Shown here piece after piece: positions 1 through 7,891 of a stretch of 39,758 nt of DNA. The first letter of the stretch is position 1, and every line of letters starts with the position of its first letter. The DNA is from PALSA-505 sp035308365 (GTDB lineage Bacteria; Actinomycetota; Actinomycetes; Streptosporangiales; Streptosporangiaceae): NCBI GenBank assembly GCA_035308365.1, contig DATGGU010000088.1:1-39758 (forward strand), written 5' to 3'. The translations under genes and the position numbers were made by a program. The notes beneath the pieces were generated by a model, which saw only the letters and a program-made list of their open reading frames with translations, ran no database searches and was not told where the DNA came from.

Positions 1-192
1 CTTGGTAGGGAATGGGATGGGGGGTCGTTCGCCATGAGCGGGCCGCGGCGAGTTCGGGTGGTGGTGGATCTCGCCCGGTGGGTGGTCGATCCGGGGTTCG
101 TCCGCCATCTGAGGGTGTCGATCCGGGGTTCGTCCGCCTTGGTAGGGAATGGGACGGGGGGGTCGTTCGCCATGAGCGGGCCGCGGCGAGTT
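1..192. repeat. Two long direct repeats upstream of a DUF397 remnant
   Basis: A segment of about 54 bp at 1-54 (beginning CTTGGTAGGG and ending GCGGCGAGTT) recurs at 138-192 with one substitution and one extra G. Between the copies the phrase TCGATCCGGGGTTCGTCCGCC also occurs twice, at about 86 and 117. An open frame crosses this stretch, but its translation mirrors the repeats and looks like no protein I know. It is read as duplicated non-coding or decayed DNA. Confidence 0.7.
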
Positions 193-483
193 TGACCTGG
201 CGCAAGTCCAGTTACAGCGACGCTAGCGGCGGCCAGTGCGTTGAAGTTGCCGTGACCTGGCAAGTCCAGTTACAGCGACGCTAGCGGCGGCCAGTGCGTT
301 GAAGTTGCCGTGACCTGGCGGAAGTCGAGTTACAGCGGCACCGACGCCGACAACTGCGTCGAGGTGGCCGCGTCCGGTCTGGTCCTCGTGCGCGACACGA
401 AAGACCGTGCGGGTGCGGTCCTGCCGTTGAGCGCGGCGGCGTGGCGGAAGTTCGTCAAACAGACCAGGAACGACGCGGGCTGA
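192..483 (+). pseudogene. DUF397 protein remnant with internal tandem duplication
   Basis: DUF397 proteins are small actinobacterial proteins, often encoded beside XRE-type regulators; their function is poorly known. The family hallmark (TWRKSSYS, then NCVEVA, then VLVRDTK and a C-terminal AWRKFV) is complete from 310 to 483. Upstream, two near-copies of the segment encoding TWRKSSYSDASGGQCVEVA lie at 194-253 (60 bp) and 254-311 (58 bp). The second copy lacks 2 bp, so the first copy runs out of frame into a stop at 282-284. A GTG at 310 could still start a 57-residue protein, but no ribosome binding site is visible. It is most likely decaying, and no XRE regulator is inside the window. Confidence 0.6.
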
Positions 484-538
484 CGAACCGCGGCCTTGAC
501 TCGCCCCGTCATCGCGTGGTGGGCGCTTTGATCTGCCG

Positions 539-1543
539 TCACTTCACGTTCAGGTAGATGACGCTGGCCAGGCCGAACAGGAAGCAGTAGATCGCGAACG
601 GGGTCAGTGTGCGGGTCTGCAGGTATCTGACCAGGAAGCGGACGGACAGGTAGGCGCCTATCCCGGACAGGATGCTGCCGGCCAGGATCTGCCCGCGGAT
701 GCCGTTGCCCAGTGGCCCGAACAGGTCGCCGATCTTGAGTGCCCCGGCGGCCAGGATGACGGGCGCGGAGAGCAGGAAGGAGAACCGGGCCGCGTCTACC
801 CGGGACAGGCCGCGGAACATCCCGCCGACCATCACGATGCCGTCCCGGCTGATGCCGGCGAACAGCGCCAGGATCTGCGTCGAGCCGATGATTGTGGCCT
901 GCACGAAGCCGATCTTGGACAGCCGGTTGTCCGCCCGGACGGCCTCGGAGAACTCCTCCTGCCGGATGACGGCGTGCCCGGAGGCATGCCTGCCCGCCAT
1001 CCGCTGCCCCGGTGACACGGTGGCCAGCTCCCGGTCGGTGGCGGCCTGCCGCTCCTGGGCGACCTGCTCGTCGGCGAGCTTTGAGGTCTGCGGCCGGAAC
1101 CGCTCCCCGATGTAGAGGATCACGCCGTTGGCCATCAGGAAGTAGGCCGCGATGACCGCCTTGCCGAACAGGACCCGGAAGGTGTGCTCGGCCACCAGGC
1201 CGACCAGGCCCACCGGGATGGTGGCGATGACGATCATCCAGGCCAGCTTCTGCTCGGTTGTGTGCGGCCCGCCGTCACGGAACGAGGTGAAGAACCCGCC
1301 GATGATCCGCAGCCAGTCGCGCCAGAAGTAGATGATCAGCCCGATGGCCGTGGCGACGTGCAGGCCCACGATGAACGCCAGGTACGGCGACTCCGGCGAG
1401 GACACGTTCAGGTCCCTGGCCCAGCTTCCCCCCACCAGAGCCGGTATCAGGACATTGTGGCCGAGGCTGGACATCGGGAAGAGTTCGGTCACGCCCTGGA
1501 TGAACCCAACGACGGTAGCCTCGGCAAACGTCAGGTGCGACAC
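539..1543 (-). CDS. uppP: UppP/BacA-like undecaprenyl-diphosphatase, divergent motifs
   Basis: UppP is an integral membrane enzyme that dephosphorylates undecaprenyl pyrophosphate and so recycles the lipid carrier for peptidoglycan. The 334-residue product starts at GTG with AGGGGAC upstream. The N-terminal (E/Q)xxxE motif is present as Q16-GVT-E20, followed by FPMSSLGH (the family usually has PVSSTGH). The second motif, normally PGxSRSxxT, reads AGISRDGIV, so the Arg is kept but Pro, the second Ser and Thr are changed. Hydrophobic segments cover both halves. A hydrophilic insert of about 60 residues (roughly 155-215, rich in Glu, Arg and Gln) makes it longer than the usual 270 to 290. It is either a divergent UppP or a UppP-fold relative with altered activity. 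Confidence 0.8.
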   Translation of the reverse strand: MSHLTFAEATVVGFIQGVTELFPMSSLGHNVLIPALVGGSWARDLNVSSPESPYLAFIVGLHVATAIGLIIYFWRDWLRIIGGFFTSFRDGGPHTTEQKLAWMIVIATIPVGLVGLVAEHTFRVLFGKAVIAAYFLMANGVILYIGERFRPQTSKLADEQVAQERQAATDRELATVSPGQRMAGRHASGHAVIRQEEFSEAVRADNRLSKIGFVQATIIGSTQILALFAGISRDGIVMVGGMFRGLSRVDAARFSFLLSAPVILAAGALKIGDLFGPLGNGIRGQILAGSILSGIGAYLSVRFLVRYLQTRTLTPFAIYCFLFGLASVIYLNVK

Positions 1544-1745
1544 GTGGTCCCCTAAGCGCGATAGGACGGCAGACGGCCCCGCGGATGCAGGCTGACCAGC
1601 GTCGCACGGCTCCGCGGCCGGATTCGCGGGTGGTCCGTGCCCATGGGGCAGCAGAATTATCGCAGCATGGCGGTGCCCGGTATACCGGCTTCACCAATTC
1701 TTCATGCGATGCCGCCGGCGGCCGGAACAGCTAGACTCTCGGAGC

Positions 1746-2531
1746 TTACTTTTTGCCCGGCACCTTCGGAGTGTCCTTGGCCGCGGGACGGCGGCCGATC
1801 TTCGAGCCGAGCCAGACCAGCGGATCGTACTTGCGGCCGGCCACCCGCTCCTTCATCGGGATCAGGGCATTGTCGGTGATCTTGATGTGCTCGGGGCAGA
1901 CCTCGGTGCAGCATTTGGTGATGTTGCAGTAGCCGAGGCCGAAGTCGTCCTGGGCGATGTTGCGCCGGTCCGCCGTGTCGGCCGGGTGCATTTCGAGTTC
2001 GGCGATCCGCATCAGGAAGCGCGGCCCGGCAAAGGCGGCCTCATTTTCCTGGTGGTCGCGGATGACGTGGCAGGTGTTCTGGCACAGGTAGCATTCGATG
2101 CATTTCCTGAACTCCTGCGACCTGTTTACGTCCACCTGCTGCATCCGGAATTCACCGGGCTTGACCGACGGGTCCGGAGTGAACGAGGGTATTTCGCGGG
2201 CCTTCGCGTAATTGAACGATACGTCGGTGACCAGGTCCCTGATGACCGGGAAGGTGCGCATCGGCGTGATCGTCAGGATCTCGTCCTCGGCGAACGTCGA
2301 CATCCGGGTCATGCAGGCCAGCCGCGGGCGGCCGTTGATCTCCATGGAGCAGGAGCCGCACTTGCCAGCTTTGCAGTTCCACCGGACGGCCAGGTCACCC
2401 GCCTGGGTCTGCTGGATCCGGTGCAGCACGTCAAGGACGACCTCGCCCTCGTTGACCTCGGCCTTGTAGTCGGTGAGCTCGCCGCGGCCGGCGTCGCCGC
2501 GCCAGATCCGGAGCTGAGCCAGGTAACCCAT
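1746..2531 (-). CDS. sdhB: Succinate dehydrogenase/fumarate reductase iron-sulfur subunit
   Basis: This subunit carries electrons from the flavin of SdhA to the membrane anchor through three iron-sulfur clusters. The [2Fe-2S] domain shows CKAGKCGSC and a later Cys (RPRLAC). The C-terminal ferredoxin-like domain shows CIECYLCQNTC and CNITKCCTEVCP. The start chosen is the ATG at 2531 (MGYLAQLRIW), 261 residues, with GGAGAAATAACA directly upstream. A longer frame to 2714 only shadows sdhA. It lies 2 bp after the sdhA stop, so the three genes form one transcript in the order anchor-sdhA-sdhB. The arrangement resembles the Sdh1 type of mycobacteria (Rv0247c-Rv0249c). Confidence 0.93.
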   Translation of the reverse strand: MGYLAQLRIWRGDAGRGELTDYKAEVNEGEVVLDVLHRIQQTQAGDLAVRWNCKAGKCGSCSMEINGRPRLACMTRMSTFAEDEILTITPMRTFPVIRDLVTDVSFNYAKAREIPSFTPDPSVKPGEFRMQQVDVNRSQEFRKCIECYLCQNTCHVIRDHQENEAAFAGPRFLMRIAELEMHPADTADRRNIAQDDFGLGYCNITKCCTEVCPEHIKITDNALIPMKERVAGRKYDPLVWLGSKIGRRPAAKDTPKVPGKK

Positions 2532-2533
2532 TG

Positions 2534-4435
2534 TTATTTCTCCTCGACTCGGGCTGGCCCGGCAGCCGCCGGAATCTCTTCGTCGGTCATATATTTTTTC
2601 AATTCTGCCCGGTCGAACAGCAGCAGCAGATCCTCGCGCATCGGTTCCATGGGCTGGCGGTGCAGCCGCACGCGGTCGCCGAACAGCTCGCAGATCAGGT
2701 TGACCTTCCGCCACTCCGCGGACATCTGCGGGTAGTCGTCACGGGTGTGGCCGCCGCGGCTCTCCTGACGCTCCAGCGCGGCCATGGCCACACACTCGGC
2801 AACCAGCAGCATGTTCCGCAGGTCCAGGGCCAGGTGCCAGCCGGGGTTGTACGCGCGGCCGCCGGGGGCACCGACCTTGCGCGCCCGCTCCTTGAGCTTC
2901 TCCAGCTCACCGAGCGCCTGCTCCATCTCCTTCTCGGTGCGGATCAGGCCGACCAGATCGGTCATGATGTCCTGCAGTTCGAGCTGTACCGAGTACGGGT
3001 TCTCGCCGCCGTCCCGCTCCAGCGGGGCGCTCGCCTCCTGCGCGGCATCCTCCAGGTCGGCTTCGGCGATCACCGGGCGCGACGACAGGCCCTCGATGTA
3101 GTCGGCGGCGCCCATGCCCGCCCGGCGGCCGAAGACCAGCAGGTCGGACAGGGAGTTGCCGCCGAGCCGGTTGGAGCCGTGCATACCTCCGGACACCTCG
3201 CCGGCCGCGAACAGGCCCGGTACGGCCGCGGCGGCGGTGTCCGGGTCCACCTCCACGCCACCCATCACGTAGTGGCAGGTCGGCCCAACCTCCATCGGCT
3301 CCTTGGTGATGTCCACGTCGGCCAGTTCCTTGAACTGGTGGTGCATGGACGGCAGCCGCCGCAGGATCTCATCGGCGGGCAGCCGGCTCGCGATGTCCAG
3401 GAACACGCCGCCATGCTCGGAGCCGCGGCCGGCCTTCACCTCGGAGTTGATCGACCTGGCCACCTCGTCGCGGGGGAGCAGTTCGGGCGGGCGGCGGTTG
3501 TTGTCCGGGTCGGAGTACCAGCGGTCGGCCTCCTCCTCGGTCTCCGCGTACTGGGCGCGGAACACGTCCGGCACGTAGCCGAACATGAACCGCTTGCCCT
3601 CGGAGTTGCGCAGCACGCCGCCGTCGCCGCGCACCGACTCGGTGACCAGCAGCCCCTTCACCGAGGGTGGCCAGACCATGCCGGTCGGGTGAAGCTGGAC
3701 GAACTCCATGTTGAGCAGCTTCGCCCCGGCCAGCAGCGCCAGCGCGTGGCCGTCACCGGTGTACTCCCAGGAGTTGGAGGTGACCTTGTAGGTCTTGCCG
3801 ATGCCTCCGGTGGCCAGCACCACGGCCGGCGCCTCGAACACGACGAACGTGCCGCTGTCCCTGACGTAACCGAACGCCCCGGCGATCTTTCCGCCGGCCA
3901 GCAGCAGCCGGGTGATCGTGGTCTCGGCGAACACCTTGATCATGGCCTCGGGGTCGCCGTGGGAGACGGCGTCCTCCTGCTGCAGCGCGACCACCTTCTG
4001 CTGCAGCGTGCGGATCATCTCCAGGCCGGTCCGGTCGCCGACGTGGGCCAGCCGCGGGTACTCGTGCCCACCGAAGTTCCGCTGGCTGATCTTGCCATCC
4101 TTGGTCCGGTCGAACACCGCACCCCAGGCCTCGAGCTCCCAGACCCGCTCCGGCGCCTCGGTGGCGTGCAGCTCGGCCATCCGCCAGTTGTTCAGGAACT
4201 TGCCGCCGCGCATCGTGTCGCGGAAGTGGACCTGCCAGTTGTCGTGTGGGTTGACGTTGCCCATGGCCGCGGCGGCACCGCCCTCGGCCATGACCGTGTG
4301 CGCCTTGCCGAACAGCGACTTGGAGATGACCGCCGTCTTCTTACCGCGCAGCCTTGCCTCGATCGCCGCGCGCAGCCCGGAGCCGCCCGCCCCGATGACC
4401 ACGACGTCGTAGGTGTGCCACTGGATGTCTGTCAT
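2534..4435 (-). CDS. sdhA: Succinate dehydrogenase/fumarate reductase flavoprotein subunit
   Basis: This is the catalytic subunit that oxidises succinate to fumarate with covalently bound FAD, linking the TCA cycle to the respiratory chain. The N-terminal dinucleotide fold VVVIGAGGSGLRAAI is at about residues 11-25. HTVMAEGG follows, where the His is the expected FAD attachment site, and then the active-site region HPTG and the FAD-contacting GGNSL segment. The start is ATG 4435 (MTDIQWHTYD), 633 residues, with GAGGCAGGCGAC upstream. The frame remains open to 4471, but that would overlap the preceding gene. The preceding anchor gene ends 13 bp upstream and sdhB begins 2 bp downstream. Confidence 0.95.
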   Translation of the reverse strand: MTDIQWHTYDVVVIGAGGSGLRAAIEARLRGKKTAVISKSLFGKAHTVMAEGGAAAAMGNVNPHDNWQVHFRDTMRGGKFLNNWRMAELHATEAPERVWELEAWGAVFDRTKDGKISQRNFGGHEYPRLAHVGDRTGLEMIRTLQQKVVALQQEDAVSHGDPEAMIKVFAETTITRLLLAGGKIAGAFGYVRDSGTFVVFEAPAVVLATGGIGKTYKVTSNSWEYTGDGHALALLAGAKLLNMEFVQLHPTGMVWPPSVKGLLVTESVRGDGGVLRNSEGKRFMFGYVPDVFRAQYAETEEEADRWYSDPDNNRRPPELLPRDEVARSINSEVKAGRGSEHGGVFLDIASRLPADEILRRLPSMHHQFKELADVDITKEPMEVGPTCHYVMGGVEVDPDTAAAAVPGLFAAGEVSGGMHGSNRLGGNSLSDLLVFGRRAGMGAADYIEGLSSRPVIAEADLEDAAQEASAPLERDGGENPYSVQLELQDIMTDLVGLIRTEKEMEQALGELEKLKERARKVGAPGGRAYNPGWHLALDLRNMLLVAECVAMAALERQESRGGHTRDDYPQMSAEWRKVNLICELFGDRVRLHRQPMEPMREDLLLLFDRAELKKYMTDEEIPAAAGPARVEEK

Positions 4436-4448
4436 GCCGTCGCCTGCC

Positions 4449-5255
4449 TCAGTTGAAGATCCGCGGATCACTGAAGACGCCGGCCGCTACCAGCCAGATG
4501 TACAGGTCCGCCAGCATCAGCGTGCCGAGCGAGATCCATGCGAACTGCATGTGCCGCGCGTTCAGCTTCGAGATCTGCGTCCAGATCCAGTATCGGACCC
4601 GATGCTTGGAGAAGTGCTTCAGCCTGCCACCGGTGATGTGCCGGCACGAGTGGCAGGACAGCGTATAAGCCCAGATGAAGATGACGTTCACCAGCAGGAC
4701 CAGCGAACCGATGCCGATCCCGAAGTTGCCGTTGGGCCCGCGGAACGCCTGCGCCACGTCGTAGGTCAGCAGTATCGCGATCAGGAAGGCCATGTACAGG
4801 AAGTAGCGGTGCAGGTTCTGCATGATCAGCGGGAACCTGGTCTCCCCCGTGTAGGTCTGGTGCGGCTCACGCACCGCGCAGGCGGCGGGCGCCCGCCAGA
4901 ACGCGCGGTAGTAGGCGCGCCGGTAGTAGTAGCAGCTCAGCCGGAAGCCCAGCACGAACGGCAGGGAAACCAGTGCGTACGGGATGATCGGCGGCACCGC
5001 CGGGAACCACTGGCCCAGGCTGCTCGACCCTCGCACGCACTCCCCGCTGATGCACGGTGAGTAGAACGGGGTCAGGTAGTGGTCCTTGGGCACGAAGTAC
5101 CACTTGCCGATGAACACGTGCACCGTCGCGTAGACCACCCAGATGGTCAGCAGGGCGGCCGTGATGGCCGGTGCCCGCCACCACGGATCCTTGCGCAGCG
5201 TTCTGTCCGCAATCTGCGCCCGCGTCCTGGATGACGTAACCGTTGCCTGCGTCAT
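4449..5255 (-). CDS. Membrane anchor (cytochrome b-like) subunit of succinate dehydrogenase
   Basis: This is the first gene of the sdh operon and is expected to bind haem and quinone and hold SdhAB on the membrane. The 268-residue product starts at ATG 5255 (MTQATVTSSR) with GAGGACG upstream. At least five hydrophobic segments can be seen (around ITAALLTIWVVYATVHVF, IIPYALVSLPFVLGF, YFLYMAFLIAILLTY, GSLVLLVNVIFIWAY and LGTLMLADLYIWLV). Histidines in or beside them (VHVF, NLHRY, CHSCRH) are candidate haem ligands. An unusual CISGEC pair lies in the first loop. It resembles the third subunit of actinobacterial Sdh1, which diverges from classical SdhC and SdhD. Confidence 0.82.
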   Translation of the reverse strand: MTQATVTSSRTRAQIADRTLRKDPWWRAPAITAALLTIWVVYATVHVFIGKWYFVPKDHYLTPFYSPCISGECVRGSSSLGQWFPAVPPIIPYALVSLPFVLGFRLSCYYYRRAYYRAFWRAPAACAVREPHQTYTGETRFPLIMQNLHRYFLYMAFLIAILLTYDVAQAFRGPNGNFGIGIGSLVLLVNVIFIWAYTLSCHSCRHITGGRLKHFSKHRVRYWIWTQISKLNARHMQFAWISLGTLMLADLYIWLVAAGVFSDPRIFN

Positions 5256-5598
5256 GCTCGACGTCCTCGTCTGCTGTGCGCTTACGCTAGCCGCCCGAAA
5301 ATGTCCAGGGCTGCCGATGAACTTATTCCAGTCCACCTCACCGTGTGGCTGCTGGGTACCGTTTCGGCGGTGTGACACTGGCTACAGTCGGCTGATCCGG
5401 GGTGTGACACTGGCTACACCGATGCTGATCTGTGGTAACGCCAGTTGTGCTGCTGGGCACCGGCGGGAATGCGGGCGGCGCCGGTGGCCCGGAACCACGG
5501 GTGCCGCGCAGTTCCCCGGCACAACTAGCGTCCGAGGCGGAGCCTCACTGGCAAGCCGTTATGCACAGGGGGCGGTCATGCCCGCCGTCCTGCATCCT
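5256..5598. other. Gap upstream of sdh operon; paired 18-bp repeats with dyads
   Basis: No gene is recognised in these 343 bp. The segment GGTGTGACACTGGCTACA occurs at 5369-5386 and again at 5401-5418, a 32-bp period. Each copy contains the dyad GTGT-N-ACAC. They lie 115 to 165 bp upstream of the sdh anchor start and are plausible operators or promoter repeats for the operon. The rest, up to the convergent end of the hydrolase gene, shows nothing. Confidence 0.5.
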
Positions 5599-6441
5599 CT
5601 ATCCGAGCGCGAGCATCGCCTCGGTGACCACGCCGGCCGCCGCATCGGGGATCGCAGTGGCGGCCTCGTTGAGGACGAGCAGCCGTGCCCCGGGGATCTC
5701 GCGCGCGATCGCCTCGCCGTTGCCGACGGGGAAGAACCGGTTGCGGCGGCCATGGACGACGAGCGTGGGGACCTTGATCTCGGGCAGGCGCTCGCGCCAG
5801 CGGGGTGTGCAGTCGAGCCTGGGAAACACCATGCCCATCTGGTTGGCCATCTGGACCGAGGGTGCGGTGCCGGGCGTGCGGTCCCAGATGCGCGCGGCGG
5901 TTGCGCGTGCGGCGACGGGGTCGTCGCCGAGAATCTCCGCGCCGGCGGCGGCGAACTCCGCAACCGCCTCGCGGTCGGCCCAATCGGGCATCGGACGCGC
6001 GAACAGCGCGCTCATCGCCTCCTGGTCATGGCCGGGGAGGTCATCGTCGGGCGGGCCAGGGGCAACCGCGCGGGTGCTGACCAGGGTGAGCGCCGAGAAC
6101 GCGCCCGGATGGTCGAGCACGGCCACCTGGGCGACCATCCCGCCGACGCCGATCCCCGCGAGGTGCGCAGGCCCCCCGCCGAGCGCGTCAGCAAGGGCCG
6201 CCGCGTCGGCGGCAAGGCTGCGCAGGGTGTAGGCGGGCGCCTGCGGGTTCGCCGTCGTGGACTCCCCGCTATCGCGCAGGTCGTAGCGCACCACACGGCG
6301 CCCGCCGGCGGCGAGGCGCTCGCAAAGCGCGCCGGGCCAGGAGAGTATCGTCGGTCCACCCGCGAGCAGGACGAGTGGCGCGTCCTCGGCACCGAACGAC
6401 TCGATGCCCAAGACGATCTCATTGGCGTTGACAGTGGTCAT
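5599..6441 (-). CDS. Alpha/beta hydrolase-fold protein lacking the catalytic triad
   Basis: The 280-residue product has the alpha/beta hydrolase layout: PLVLLAGGP (oxyanion strand), VVRYDLRDSGEST, the nucleophile elbow and a C-terminal VPTLVVHGRRN strand. The elbow reads HLAGIGVGGMVAQ, so the GxSxG serine is Gly98. The usual HGxxD acid position reads HGRRN, and the usual GAGH histidine region reads NEAATAIP. All three catalytic residues therefore appear lost, although the frame is intact. The closest relatives in my memory are aclacinomycin-methylesterase or RdmC-like hydrolases. It begins 4 bp after a decayed RibD-C/DHFR-like gene on the same strand. It is either a pseudo-enzyme or a gene at the start of decay. 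Confidence 0.7.
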   Translation of the reverse strand: MTTVNANEIVLGIESFGAEDAPLVLLAGGPTILSWPGALCERLAAGGRRVVRYDLRDSGESTTANPQAPAYTLRSLAADAAALADALGGGPAHLAGIGVGGMVAQVAVLDHPGAFSALTLVSTRAVAPGPPDDDLPGHDQEAMSALFARPMPDWADREAVAEFAAAGAEILGDDPVAARATAARIWDRTPGTAPSVQMANQMGMVFPRLDCTPRWRERLPEIKVPTLVVHGRRNRFFPVGNGEAIAREIPGARLLVLNEAATAIPDAAAGVVTEAMLALG

Positions 6442-6445
6442 CGGA

Positions 6446-6736
6446 TCACCGGAAGACGTCGCAGGTCAGGCGCGTCGCGGTCGATGCCGGGATCACGCTC
6501 CGCTGCACCAGCGTGCGCGGTGCTCCGCCGGTGGACAGTGGTGTCCCGGCGCCCAGCACGATGGGCGCGAGGTGCAGCGTCAGCGCGCCGGCCAGCCCGG
6601 CGCCGGGCGCCGGGCCGATCGTGGCGCCGCCGCCCATGAGAATGACGTCGAGGTTCTTGCCGCTGTCCGGCGACGCCGCCCCGGCTCGCTCGCACCCGGC
6701 GGTGACGGCGCCCGAGCGGGCGGTCCCCTCGCGCAG
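6446..6736 (-). pseudogene. C-terminal remnant of a RibD-C/dihydrofolate reductase-like protein
   Basis: The frame ending at 6446 reads TAGCERA, then LDVILMGGGATIG, then LTLHLAPIVLGAGTPL and ends TRLTCDVFR. This is the C-terminal third of the RibD-C/DHFR-like reductases common in actinobacteria, which typically have a MGGA-type motif and then LxxHLVPVLLGxGxRLF. The N-terminal part (about 100 residues) is missing: upstream of about 6736 no frame gives the family start. The remnant ends 4 bp before the hydrolase start, so the two were probably one operon. Confidence 0.6.
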
Positions 6737-7089
6737 TAGGCGGGATCATTCAGCGGCGAAAGGACCCCTGTCCACCGTTCGGCGGAGAAGCCGACATCTC
6801 CGGACGAACTGAAGGGCCCTGGAGTCGAGACTGCCGGCCAGTACATCGCCGTCCGCAGAGATGCTTTCCACCCGAGCGGCGTGCCGACCGGGCCCGGCAC
6901 GACCACGTGGGCCTGATGCAATTTCGCCATCCTCCTGGTGCACTGCCCCCGGGTAGACCCGATAGGAACGTTGTGAGGCTGGCCACAGTCGGGCTGGTCT
7001 GGGATGCGATACTGCACCTTGGAGTTGTCCTCGCTGGCTGGTCTCGACGGACTCTCGCGGGTGGCACTGGGCCGGTTACCCTCGGCTGC
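6737..7089. other. Gap between reductase remnant and mshB
   Basis: There are 353 bp without a recognised gene. A minus-strand frame beginning near 6936 (MAKLHQAHVV) could be a scrambled N-terminus of the adjacent reductase, but I could not match it. The last 15 bp hold the leaderless-type promoter of mshB. Confidence 0.35.
7077..7082 (+). promoter_or_regulatory. Leaderless -10 box for mshB
   Basis: TACCCT ends 7 nt before the ATG at 7090, and no Shine-Dalgarno sequence is visible. This is the spacing typical of actinobacterial leaderless transcripts. Confidence 0.5.
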
Positions 7090-7866
7090 ATGGCCCAGTC
7101 ATACGACGAGCGCAGCCTCCTGCTGGTGCACGCGCATCCCGACGACGAGTCCATCGGCACCGGCGCGACGATGGCTAAATATGCCGCGGAAGGGGCGCGG
7201 GTCACCCTCGTCACCTGCACCCTCGGTGAGCTCGGCGAGATCATCCCGCCGGAGTTGGCGCACCTGGGCGCCGACCGGGAGGACCGGCTGGGGGAATACC
7301 GGATCGGCGAGCTGGACGCGGCCTGCGCCGCGCTCGGCGTGGCCGACCACCGGTTTCTGGGCGGTGCCGGGCGGTGGCGCGACTCGGGGATGTTCGGCAC
7401 GCCGGGCAACGACGATCCGCGCTGCTTCTGGCGGGCCGGCCTGGACGAGGCCGCGGCGGCCTTGCTGGAGGTGATCCGTGAGGTCCGGCCGCAGGTGATG
7501 ATCAGTTATGACGACAACGGCGGCTACGGCCACCCGGACCATATCCAGGCGCACCGGGTGACCGGCCGGGCCTTCCAGCTCGCTGGCGGCTCGGTGGCCA
7601 AGCTGTACGCCGCGGCCGGGCCGGATTCGCCGCAGGCGACCACCGAGATCGGCGCCACCCAGTACCTGCCGGCCAAGCTGGCCGCGATGCGCGCGCACGC
7701 GACGCAGATCGTGGTGGACGGCAGCCACTTCGCGCTGTCCAACAAGGTGAACCGCCCGGTGTTCGGCCGTGAGTGGTTCACTCTGCTGGCCGGCCGCCCC
7801 GGCCCGGCCGACAGCAGCGGCCGCGAACGTGATCTGTTTGCCGGGCTTGCACCAACAAGTCGTTGA
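7090..7866 (+). CDS. mshB: N-acetylglucosaminylinositol deacetylase of mycothiol synthesis
   Basis: MshB is a zinc metalloenzyme that removes the acetyl group from GlcNAc-inositol, the second dedicated step of mycothiol synthesis. The LmbE/PIG-L signature HAHPDDES is at residues 13-20 and the second metal motif GYGHPDHIQAHR follows near residue 150. MshB-type features are GATMAKYAAEGARVTLVTCT, GEIIPPELAHL and RFLGGAGRWRDSGM. At 258 residues it is shorter than most MshB (about 300), with a contracted C-terminal half. The start is ATG 7090; the frame is open upstream to 6907 but lacks similarity. The next gene is the small membrane protein that also follows mshB in mycobacteria, which supports MshB over the paralogue Mca. 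Confidence 0.9.
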   Translation: MAQSYDERSLLLVHAHPDDESIGTGATMAKYAAEGARVTLVTCTLGELGEIIPPELAHLGADREDRLGEYRIGELDAACAALGVADHRFLGGAGRWRDSGMFGTPGNDDPRCFWRAGLDEAAAALLEVIREVRPQVMISYDDNGGYGHPDHIQAHRVTGRAFQLAGGSVAKLYAAAGPDSPQATTEIGATQYLPAKLAAMRAHATQIVVDGSHFALSNKVNRPVFGREWFTLLAGRPGPADSSGRERDLFAGLAPTSR

Positions 7867-7878
7867 CGTTTCAGGAGA

Positions 7879-7884
7879 TACTCT
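7879..7884 (+). promoter_or_regulatory. Leaderless -10 box before the membrane protein gene
   Basis: TACTCT ends 7 nt before the GTG at 7892. An AGGAGA at 7873-7878 is too far from that start (13 nt) to be an ideal ribosome binding site, so a leaderless start is favoured. Confidence 0.4.
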
Positions 7885-7891
7885 TCTGCCC

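Noticed and set aside
2531..4456. 641-codon plus-strand open frame antisense to sdhA
   Set aside because: It is a GC-driven shadow of sdhA with low-complexity His/Ala/Gly composition.
6964..6990. GGAAC upstream of mshB as a SigR/SigE-type promoter
   Set aside because: The base triplet at the -10 distance is GTC, not GTT, and the site is over 100 bp from the ATG; the leaderless box at 7077 explains the start better.
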